Source: Candidatus Aminicenantota bacterium (lineage in GTDB: Bacteria > Acidobacteriota > Aminicenantia > Aminicenantales > Aminicenantaceae). From it: DNA of 9,237 nt. The first letter of the stretch is position 1, and the number at the start of each line of letters is the position of its first letter. The translations under genes were made by a program, and so were the position numbers. The notes below the pieces were generated by a model. That model did no database searches. It was not told the origin of the DNA and worked only from the letters and a program-made list of their open reading frames with translations. This document shows, in pieces, positions 1 to 5,570 of this stretch. Location of the stretch: assembly GCA_016926925.1 (NCBI GenBank), contig JAFGNQ010000209.1, forward strand, positions 1 through 9,237, in the 5' to 3' direction.

Positions 1-1
1 C

Positions 2-142
2 TCATATCTTCATGATATTATTAATGTTATAAGATATCTTGATTACAACGTTGGGACAGCAGTGATACTGGATATAAATTTAGATTTCATCAAGAATTTT
101 CTTCGCAGAAAAATTGAGTCTATTTTGAATCCAATTGAATAG
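2..142 (+). CDS. Possible C-terminal end of an unrecognised upstream protein (partial)
   Basis: A frame open from the left edge runs for 46 codons to a TAG at 140-142. The start lies outside the window. The visible protein is rich in Ile, Leu, Asn and Asp and includes the stretch GTAVILDINLDFIKNFL. This is loosely like the last strand and helix of an extracellular Cache sensor domain, but the frame ends about 20 residues later with no membrane segment. I do not recognise the family. The stop is 12 bases before the ATG of the aminoacylase, and the AGGA of that gene's ribosome binding site overlaps the TAG, so the two could be in one operon. The region is clearly more AT-rich than the genes that follow. 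A frame this short can be open by chance, so it may instead be upstream regulatory DNA. Confidence 0.4.
   Translation, partial: SYLHDIINVIRYLDYNVGTAVILDINLDFIKNFLRRKIESILNPIE
51..78 (+). promoter_or_regulatory. Candidate sigma70-type promoter for the aminoacylase gene
   Basis: TTGGGA (51-56) and TATAAA (73-78) are separated by 16 bases, matching 4/6 and 5/6 of the sigma70 consensus. Transcription would begin near 85, giving a leader of about 70 bases before the ATG at 155. The elements lie inside the possible partial frame at 2-142, so promoter and coding interpretations compete. This is inference from sequence only. Confidence 0.3.
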
Positions 143-154
143 GAAAAGAATACT

Positions 155-1888
155 ATGAATAAAAGAGCTTTTTTCCATTTTTTCATGCTGGTGATACTTG
201 TTTTGTCACTAATGACCTGTTCTCAGAAAAGCGCCGATGAATTCGATATCCTCATTATCAACGGAAGGATAATCGATGGAACCGGAAACCCTTGGTTTTA
301 TGCGGACATCGGAATTAAGGGCGACAGAATAACAGAAATCGGAAATCTCTCAAAAAAGACGGCACATCGAATAATAGATGCCAAAGGGCTCGTCGTCTCC
401 CCCGGATTCATCGACATGCACACCCATTGCGATCAGGATTTGGACTTCGCTGATGCCAATGCCATCCTTAATTATCTGATCCAGGGAACGACTACGGTAG
501 TTACGGGCAACTGCGGCATCGGCACTTTTGCCATTGCCGAAACAAAAGAAAGGTGGGATAAGAAAGGATTGGGCACAAACGTAGCCCACATGGTAGGTTT
601 CGGCACAGTACGTACAGAAGTCCTGAGCCTGGAGCCTCGTGCGCCCTCGACGGAAGAATTGAATAAAATGAAATCCATCCTCAAGCAGGCTATGCAAGAG
701 GGGGCATGGGGAATGAGCACCGGTCTGGAATATATTCCTGATATGTATGCCTCAACCGAAGAAGTCATAGAGATGACAAAAGTCGTAGGCGAATTTGACG
801 GGGCTTACCTCACCCATCAACGGGATGAGGATTCTGAAGTGGTCGCATCAACCAAAGAAGCAATACGGATTGCTGCAGAAACAGGAGTCAGGGTCAATTT
901 TGCGCATTTCAAGGCCCTGGGGAAGAAGAACTGGGGATTGCTGGGTGAATCCGTCGATTTGATTAACGAAGCACGCGCAAACGGGATTTACATCACAGCA
1001 GACATGTACCCCTACGACAGAGCATCTGTGGGACCAATCATTGCGATTGAAAGCAATTCCGACTGGTCGGTCTTCCGTTTGCCCCATAAAATGGAGCCCT
1101 TCGCCTCACTCAGAAAAAAGATGGCTGAAGACTCCCTAACAGAGACAGAAAGAGCGGACTTGAAAAAGCAATATATGGATGCACTGGCTCAAGCCCTCTC
1201 AGATAAAACGAAAAGGGAGCAGATCCGGAAGTCTGTTCTCGAGGGAGAAGAGCACGATCCCAGTCCCGTGAAGCTGAGTGGTTGGTACAGTTATGCCATC
1301 GTCGACGCACGAAAAAACACCGATTTGATCGGAAAGATTTTAGGCGATATTGCCAGAGAACAGAATAGGGATGCTTTTGATGTTATGGCCGAACTTGTCA
1401 TCGATGAACCGGACCTTCTGCAGTCATCGGGCGTCATGTCCGACGACGATATGAAGTCTGCCATGAAGGAAGACTGGTTGATGTTTTCAAGCGACGGCTC
1501 TGCAATGCCTATACTCAGCGAATCCGGTTGTCCCCCGTTTGTCCATCCCCGCTCTTTCGGAAGCCAGGCGCGTGTCCTGCAAAAATACGTGAGAGAGGAC
1601 AGAGTTCTGACGATGGAAAATGCCATCCGGAAGATGACCTCCTTACCGGCCCAGCTTATTAGAATGAAAGAAAGAGGATTGCTTATAAAAGGCTACAAAG
1701 CCGATATCGCCATATTCAACCCCGAAACCATCAGGGAAAACGGGACCTACGCGGAGCCGTGCCGCTACAGCTCGGGAACGGAATACGTTATCGTCAACGG
1801 AAAAGTCAGCATCGAAAACGGCGAATACAACGGAGGTCTCAACGGAAAAATGCTGCTTTATACAAAGAATGAAACAAACCTGAATTGA
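155..1888 (+). CDS. N-acyl-D-amino-acid deacylase (D-aminoacylase) family amidohydrolase, probable lipoprotein
   Basis: A 577-residue metal-dependent amidohydrolase, expected to cleave N-acyl-D-amino acids or related amides to a carboxylate and a free D-amino acid. Residues 1-21 form a signal peptide (Lys3, Arg4, then a hydrophobic run) ending in a slightly atypical lipobox LMTC with Cys22. Ser at +2 would suit an outer-membrane lipoprotein in a diderm. The mature protein begins with the small beta domain (residues 30-75). The TIM barrel carries the family's metal ligands: His89-x-His91 in GFIDMHTH, Cys120 in TGNCG, His221 in LTHQRDE, His251 in FAHFKALG and Asp447 in SSDGS. GMSTGLEYIP (186-195) is also typical of D-aminoacylases. 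The C-terminal GYKADIAIFNP returns to the beta domain. AGGA at 141-144 is a modest ribosome binding site 10 bases from the ATG. The exact substrate is not readable; dihydroorotase-like or D-glutamate-specific variants cannot be excluded. The racemase follows after 145 bases. Confidence 0.88.
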   Translation: MNKRAFFHFFMLVILVLSLMTCSQKSADEFDILIINGRIIDGTGNPWFYADIGIKGDRITEIGNLSKKTAHRIIDAKGLVVSPGFIDMHTHCDQDLDFADANAILNYLIQGTTTVVTGNCGIGTFAIAETKERWDKKGLGTNVAHMVGFGTVRTEVLSLEPRAPSTEELNKMKSILKQAMQEGAWGMSTGLEYIPDMYASTEEVIEMTKVVGEFDGAYLTHQRDEDSEVVASTKEAIRIAAETGVRVNFAHFKALGKKNWGLLGESVDLINEARANGIYITADMYPYDRASVGPIIAIESNSDWSVFRLPHKMEPFASLRKKMAEDSLTETERADLKKQYMDALAQALSDKTKREQIRKSVLEGEEHDPSPVKLSGWYSYAIVDARKNTDLIGKILGDIAREQNRDAFDVMAELVIDEPDLLQSSGVMSDDDMKSAMKEDWLMFSSDGSAMPILSESGCPPFVHPRSFGSQARVLQKYVREDRVLTMENAIRKMTSLPAQLIRMKERGLLIKGYKADIAIFNPETIRENGTYAEPCRYSSGTEYVIVNGKVSIENGEYNGGLNGKMLLYTKNETNLN

Positions 1889-2033
1889 GTTCAGCAAGCC
1901 GAAAATACGATCAGAACAATGTCTCGAAAATACATTTTTTATCAAGCAGCAGTTCTATCTTTATTAAGGTGCCGAGCCCTTTTAAAAGTGTTAAATCATG
2001 ATGTAATGAGCAAAATATCAAAGGTTGTGTAAT
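1889..2033. other. Intergenic gap with short repeats, no clear terminator
   Basis: This 145-base AT-rich gap separates the aminoacylase from the racemase. It holds two copies of CGAAAATAC (1900-1908 and 1925-1933, 25 bases apart), a palindrome CTTTTAAAAG (1979-1988) and an imperfect dyad TTAnATCATGATnTAA (1991-2006). I see no GC-rich hairpin with a T run, and no convincing -35/-10 pair. Confidence 0.5.
1991..2006. promoter_or_regulatory. Imperfect dyad upstream of the racemase, possible operator
   Basis: TTAaATCATGATgTAA is a 16-base inverted repeat with one mismatched pair. It is centred 35 bases before the ATG at 2034, a position where a repressor or activator could control the racemase. 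No regulator is encoded nearby in the window, so the role is inference. Confidence 0.25.
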
Positions 2034-2735
2034 ATGAAAAATAAAACAATAGGCGTGCTAGGAGGAATGGGCCCCGCAACATCGGCAAATTTTTATTGTG
2101 CGATGATTAAGTATGCTCAACAGAAGTACGGGGCGGTAAATGATACGGACTTCCCCCAGATCATAATCAATTCTCTGCCCTTGCAAGGTTTTGATGAAAC
2201 AGGAGTTCTTGATAAAAAACTTGTTCTGAATCAACTCAAAAAGGGAATTCGTACGCTTGAAAATGCCGGCACTGACTTCATTGCAATTCCCTGCAATACG
2301 GTTCATTGCTTTATCGATGAATTGAGGAATGATTCAAACATTCCTATCCTGAGCATAATTGAAGAAACAATAAAAGTGATTCAAGAAATAAAAATCGAAC
2401 AGATAGGGATATTAGGTTCAGAAACGACCTTAAAACTCAAGTTGTATGAAAATGGACTGAAAGAAAACAACATTTCTTTCTGCACGTTGAGAGAAGAACA
2501 TTATCCGATAATAACGGCGCTCATACTGGGCATAATGGGAGGCAGTTCCGTGGATAACAAGGATGTTCTGAACATAATCGCCGAGATGTCGAAATCAACC
2601 AAAGGCATCATACTCGGTTGTACGGAACTGCATTCGGCTATCAAACAGAGCGACACCACGGTTACCGTTTTCGACAGCCTGAACATACTGGCAGAAGCTG
2701 CAGTGAATGAAGCATTAAGAAAAACATGTCAGTAA
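2034..2735 (+). CDS. Aspartate/glutamate racemase family protein
   Basis: A 233-residue member of the cofactor-independent Asp/Glu/hydantoin racemase superfamily, which interconverts L and D acidic amino acids by a two-cysteine mechanism. It opens with the glycine-rich GVLGGMGPATSANF (residues 7-20), characteristic of the aspartate racemase (RacX/YgeA-like) branch. Both catalytic cysteines are present: Cys87 in IPCNTVH and Cys196 in LGCTELH, with Thr and Glu/His neighbours as in the family. The length is normal for a full two-domain enzyme. I chose ATG 2034 because AAGG (2021-2024) lies 9 bases upstream; an in-frame TTG at 2025 would abut that site. Substrate could be aspartate, glutamate or a broader set; the sequence does not decide. 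It may cooperate with the preceding D-aminoacylase by racemising the released amino acid. The link with the acetyl-CoA genes downstream is only by position. Confidence 0.88.
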   Translation: MKNKTIGVLGGMGPATSANFYCAMIKYAQQKYGAVNDTDFPQIIINSLPLQGFDETGVLDKKLVLNQLKKGIRTLENAGTDFIAIPCNTVHCFIDELRNDSNIPILSIIEETIKVIQEIKIEQIGILGSETTLKLKLYENGLKENNISFCTLREEHYPIITALILGIMGGSSVDNKDVLNIIAEMSKSTKGIILGCTELHSAIKQSDTTVTVFDSLNILAEAAVNEALRKTCQ

Positions 2736-2869
2736 TACGATTTTGAACTTTTTATACATGCCGCACAATTTATATGACATATCTTCTGTACCAAAATGAA
2801 ATACTCCAGGATAGTAGAGGAAGGCAGAGTTGCCCAGCACGGTTATCTGTGTTAAAGTACTCCGTTAAA
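2736..2869. other. Intergenic gap before RACo
   Basis: This 134-base stretch lies between the racemase stop and the preferred RACo start. Its 3' part is in frame with RACo from an ATG at 2774, but the 32 residues so encoded do not resemble the family's N-terminus, so I treat it as non-coding leader. TTGAAC (2743-2748) and TATATG (2771-2776) are 22 bases apart, too far for a normal promoter. No terminator hairpin is evident. Confidence 0.45.
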
Positions 2870-4639
2870 ATGGCTTACAAAATAAAGATTCTTTCCCACA
2901 ATAAGACGATAAAATCCCAACCAGGTGATCTGCTTGCCGATAAAATCATCGAAGCGGGTATCGATCTCAGTCTTTACTGCAACAAAAAGGGCATGTGCGG
3001 CAAATGTTTTGTCGCAATCGTAAACGGAGCACTTCCCCCGGAAAATGACCGGGAAGAGAATCTCCGCAGGCAAAAACAACTGGCGGACCATTTCCGCCTT
3101 GCCTGCAACTACAGGGTTTCGGGAGATTTAACCATTAACATTCCTGAGACTTCCCTCCTCCAGCAGACATTCATACTGAAAACAGGCATACAGCTCCCGA
3201 TCTTCATCAATCCACCAATTAAAAAATACTATCTGCAACTGAAAAAATCCGAGCTCGGAGATCCGCACTCATCCTTGGAGCTGTTCGAGAAATATTTCCG
3301 AAAGAGAAAGCTGAATATCAGTCTTGAGTTGCTGCGAGAGCTGCCGGAAATTTTGGAGAAAAGCCGCTACCACATCACTACGGTCCTTTTCGACGAGGGC
3401 GAAATACTATCCGTGGAACCCGGCGATACAACCGGATACAGCTTCGGGATTGCCGCCGACATAGGAACCACAACGCTCGTCGTGGAGCTCATTGATTTGA
3501 ACACAGGGAACAGCCTCGATGCCGAAACAGCCAACAACACACAGATAAAATTCGGTTCGGACGTTGTCTCCAGAATTTCCTTTGCCTATGAGAATCCCAA
3601 AAATTTGGATGAGTTGAGAGAGGCCATTACACAGATCCTAGCGCAGATGATCGACAAGATTCTGGAAAGGAACAGTATCAAACCCGACTTTGTCTACGAA
3701 ATTGTCTTTGCCGGGAACACGGTTATGAACCACCTCCTCCTGGGCATGCCCGTAAATAGTCTGGCCGTTTCTCCGTTTCACGCCGTATTCCATACGCTCA
3801 CCGAATTATCAGCGGCAGCGCTTGGATTTTCAATAAATCCTAAGGCCAAAGCCTTCATTGTCCCGAACATCAAGAGTTTTGTCGGCGGAGACATCACAGC
3901 CGGTCTCATGGCTACGGATTTATCGAACCGTAAAGGCAACTATCTCTTTATTGACCTCGGGACCAACGGCGAGATCGTCCTCAAAACGGAAAAGACGTTT
4001 ATCGCCACATCCACAGCAGCCGGGCCCGCATTCGAGGGAATGAATATCAGCTCCGGCATGCTGGCTCTGCCGGGAGCGATCTACAAAGCCGAAAAAACGA
4101 AAAAACTCACCCTTCACACCATAGGCAGCCTACCGGCAAGAGGCATCTGCGGCACCGGGCTCATCGATCTCATCGCCCATTATCTCGATGACGGACTCAT
4201 CACATCTTCAGGAGCGATCCCCGACAAAGCCAGAACAATCCAGGTTATCGACAGCATTTCCATCACCCAAAAGGACGTCCGTGAGGTCCAGCTCGCCATT
4301 GCCGCCATAAAATCAGGCGTGCGCATGATCCTGAAAAAGTTCCATTTGCAGAAGCACGAACTCGACGGTGTTTTCATTGCAGGCGCTTTCGGAAACTACT
4401 TGAATATCGAAAACAGTATGAAACTTGGATTGTTACCGGCTATCGACACCGAAAAAATCATCTTCATCGGCAATTCATCGTTGGCAGGGGCCAGAGCCCT
4501 GCTCCTTTCGCAAGAAGCCAGGAAAAAAGCACGGAGTCTCATCAAAAAGATTCAGTACATCTCTCTGGCGACAGACCCTCAGTTTCAAGATTTTTTTATC
4601 GATGCCCTCGAATTCGGGGACAGGAGTGGGCCATCATGA
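2870..4639 (+). CDS. acsV: RACo-type reductive activator of corrinoid protein (2Fe-2S ferredoxin-ASKHA ATPase)
   Basis: A 589-residue protein of the COG3894/DUF4445 family. RACo uses ATP to drive electron transfer onto inactive Co(II) corrinoid iron-sulfur protein and restore the methyl-accepting Co(I) state. Residues 1-95 form a ferredoxin-like domain with the 2Fe-2S ligands Cys37-x5-Cys43-x2-Cys46 and Cys79 (LACNYRV). A linker region follows (about 100-190). Then comes the ASKHA ATPase core, with phosphate loops AADIGTTTLV (195-204) and FIDLGTNGEIV (360-370), TAAGPAFEG (382-390), ICGTGLIDL (426-434) and the adenosine motif IAGAFGNYLN (503-512). The family N-terminus (KIKILSHNK) starts at ATG 2870, so I prefer it over ATG 2774, which would add 32 unrelated residues; neither has a strong Shine-Dalgarno. 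The stop overlaps the cooC start as ATGA, so the two are coupled. Location in a CODH/ACS cluster supports the corrinoid Fe-S protein as partner rather than a methylamine or O-demethylase corrinoid protein. Confidence 0.88.
   Translation: MAYKIKILSHNKTIKSQPGDLLADKIIEAGIDLSLYCNKKGMCGKCFVAIVNGALPPENDREENLRRQKQLADHFRLACNYRVSGDLTINIPETSLLQQTFILKTGIQLPIFINPPIKKYYLQLKKSELGDPHSSLELFEKYFRKRKLNISLELLRELPEILEKSRYHITTVLFDEGEILSVEPGDTTGYSFGIAADIGTTTLVVELIDLNTGNSLDAETANNTQIKFGSDVVSRISFAYENPKNLDELREAITQILAQMIDKILERNSIKPDFVYEIVFAGNTVMNHLLLGMPVNSLAVSPFHAVFHTLTELSAAALGFSINPKAKAFIVPNIKSFVGGDITAGLMATDLSNRKGNYLFIDLGTNGEIVLKTEKTFIATSTAAGPAFEGMNISSGMLALPGAIYKAEKTKKLTLHTIGSLPARGICGTGLIDLIAHYLDDGLITSSGAIPDKARTIQVIDSISITQKDVREVQLAIAAIKSGVRMILKKFHLQKHELDGVFIAGAFGNYLNIENSMKLGLLPAIDTEKIIFIGNSSLAGARALLLSQEARKKARSLIKKIQYISLATDPQFQDFFIDALEFGDRSGPS
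4622..4626 (+). promoter_or_regulatory. Ribosome binding site of cooC inside the RACo gene
   Basis: AGGAG lies 9 bases before the ATG at 4636, within the last codons of RACo. With the ATGA stop/start overlap at 4636-4639 it fixes the cooC start and supports translational coupling. Confidence 0.7.
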
Positions 4640-5415
4640 AAATCGCCATTACAGGAAAGGGAGGCACCGGTAAGACAACTTTAGCCGGCATCTTGGCTCA
4701 ACTCTTCAGCCAAGATGGATACAGGGTGCTGGCAGTCGATGCAGACCCGGATGCCAACCTCGCCTCAGCTTTAGGTATTCCGGACAAGCTGGCCGGAGCC
4801 ATCAAACCCATCTCCGAGCAGCGTCAATTGATCAAGGAAAGGACAGGGGCCAATCCCAGGCAATTTGGACAGCTTTTCAAAATCAACCCGACGGTGACGG
4901 ATATCCCCGACGACTACAGCCTGAATTTCCATAGTATCAAACTGCTGGTAATGGGCGCCGTGCGTAGGGGTGGAGACGGTTGTGCCTGTCCGGAAAACGT
5001 CCTCCTCAAAAACCTTTTGTCAGAGATCATTCTCCATCGCAATGAAGTCGTCATTGTCGACATGGAAGCCGGCATCGAACACCTCGGAAGGGCGACATCC
5101 GGTGCCATCGACAAGATGCTGATTGTGGTCGAGCCCGGATCGCGGAGCATTACCACAGCCAGGACCATCGTGAAACTCGGTGACGACATCGGTCTCCATG
5201 ATTTCAGTATTGTCGGGAACAAAATCCGCAGTGACAGACAGAGAGAATGGATTAGAAAGCAGTGCGAACCGCTTCCGGTTCTGGGGATGATTCCTTACTC
5301 TGACGCAATTCAGGACTCGGACCTGCATGGCAAGCCTCCTATCGATGTCATTGACCCAAACGTGAGAGGAGAGTTCGACAGAATTTACCAACAATTGTTG
5401 CATGGGTCCTCCTAA
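4636..5415 (+). CDS. cooC: CooC-type nickel-insertion ATPase for CO dehydrogenase
   Basis: A 259-residue MinD/SIMIBI-class P-loop NTPase of the CooC/AcsF family. It is a cytoplasmic, ATP-dependent maturation factor that supplies nickel to the C-cluster of CO dehydrogenase (or, for AcsF-type members, to the A-cluster of acetyl-CoA synthase). The deviant Walker A motif GKGGTGKTT spans residues 7-15, with both lysines, Lys8 and Lys13. VDADPDANLASALG (34-47) is the typical Asp-rich switch. GDGCACPEN carries the nickel-binding Cys116-x-Cys118 expected at the dimer interface. Walker B and switch II are VIVDMEAGIEHLGR (139-152) with Asp142. VVEPGSRS and GNKI (base-specific region) follow. Length is normal. 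The start is set by AGGAG 9 bases upstream and the ATGA overlap with RACo. Its place one gene before CODH fits its role. CooC versus AcsF cannot be resolved without phylogeny. Confidence 0.92.
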   Translation: MKIAITGKGGTGKTTLAGILAQLFSQDGYRVLAVDADPDANLASALGIPDKLAGAIKPISEQRQLIKERTGANPRQFGQLFKINPTVTDIPDDYSLNFHSIKLLVMGAVRRGGDGCACPENVLLKNLLSEIILHRNEVVIVDMEAGIEHLGRATSGAIDKMLIVVEPGSRSITTARTIVKLGDDIGLHDFSIVGNKIRSDRQREWIRKQCEPLPVLGMIPYSDAIQDSDLHGKPPIDVIDPNVRGEFDRIYQQLLHGSS

Positions 5416-5482
5416 GCAGCGACGTTCAAAATCAATGCGGAGCCTTCTCCCCGATTCCTCATATTCAATAAAAAAACAGCAG

Positions 5483-5494
5483 AATTGTACAATT
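5483..5494. promoter_or_regulatory. Perfect 12-bp palindrome overlapping the -35 region, candidate operator 1
   Basis: AATTGTACAATT is fully self-complementary. It sits 17-28 bases upstream of the TATAAT box and so covers the -35 region. Its inner ten bases, ATTGTACAAT, share the pattern ATT(G/C)TA(C/G)AAT with the second palindrome at 5534-5547. The centres of the two are 52 bp apart. Confidence 0.5.
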
Positions 5495-5516
5495 TTCCAT
5501 GAATCTTTACTATAAT
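5488..5516 (+). promoter_or_regulatory. Promoter driving the MetE-like/CODH/ACS genes
   Basis: TATAAT (5511-5516) is a perfect -10 hexamer. The upstream element is weak. TACAAT (5488-5493) gives a 17-base spacer but poor consensus; TTGTAC (5485-5490) is closer to consensus but leaves 20 bases. A strong -10 with a poor -35 is often seen at activator-dependent promoters. Start of transcription would be near 5523, leaving a leader of roughly 48 bases. Confidence 0.5.
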
Positions 5517-5533
5517 ACTCCGGAATGAATTGT

Positions 5534-5547
5534 CTATTCTAGAATAG
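5534..5547. promoter_or_regulatory. Perfect 14-bp palindrome downstream of the -10, candidate operator 2
   Basis: CTATTCTAGAATAG is fully self-complementary and lies about +12 to +25 relative to the predicted start of transcription, a classic repressor position. Its core ATTCTAGAAT matches the ATT(G/C)TA(C/G)AAT pattern of the palindrome at 5483-5494. Confidence 0.5.
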
Positions 5548-5559
5548 TAACGTCCTAAT

Positions 5560-5566
5560 GGAGGTG
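5560..5566 (+). promoter_or_regulatory. Strong ribosome binding site of the MetE-like gene
   Basis: GGAGGTG lies 4 bases before the ATG at 5571 (6 bases from GGAGG). It is the best Shine-Dalgarno match in the window, fixes this start and suggests high expression. Confidence 0.8.
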
Positions 5567-5570
5567 AATT

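Larger units (their letters stand above)
5416..5570. other. Regulatory intergenic region before the MetE-like gene
   Basis: A 155-base gap between cooC and the MetE-like gene. It contains two perfect palindromes, a TATAAT hexamer and a strong ribosome binding site, each listed separately. No T-tailed hairpin is evident after cooC, so read-through from RACo-cooC may add to transcription from the internal promoter. Confidence 0.6.

Noticed and set aside
2025..2033. TTG start for the racemase three codons upstream of ATG 2034
   Set aside because: It directly abuts the AAGG Shine-Dalgarno, leaving no spacer; ATG 2034 has 9 bases of spacing.
5436..5460. GGAG-CCTT-CTCC as a terminator after cooC
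   Set aside because: The stem is only four base pairs and has no following T run.
5485..5516. TTGTAC plus TATAAT as a standard sigma70 promoter
   Set aside because: The spacer is 20 bases, too long for a normal pair. Only the -10 is convincing, and TTGTAC is better read as part of the AATTGTACAATT palindrome.
5507..5550. TTACTAT/ATAGTAA inverted repeat as an RNA hairpin in the leader
   Set aside because: The left arm overlaps the -10 box and lies upstream of the predicted transcription start, so it would not be in the transcript.
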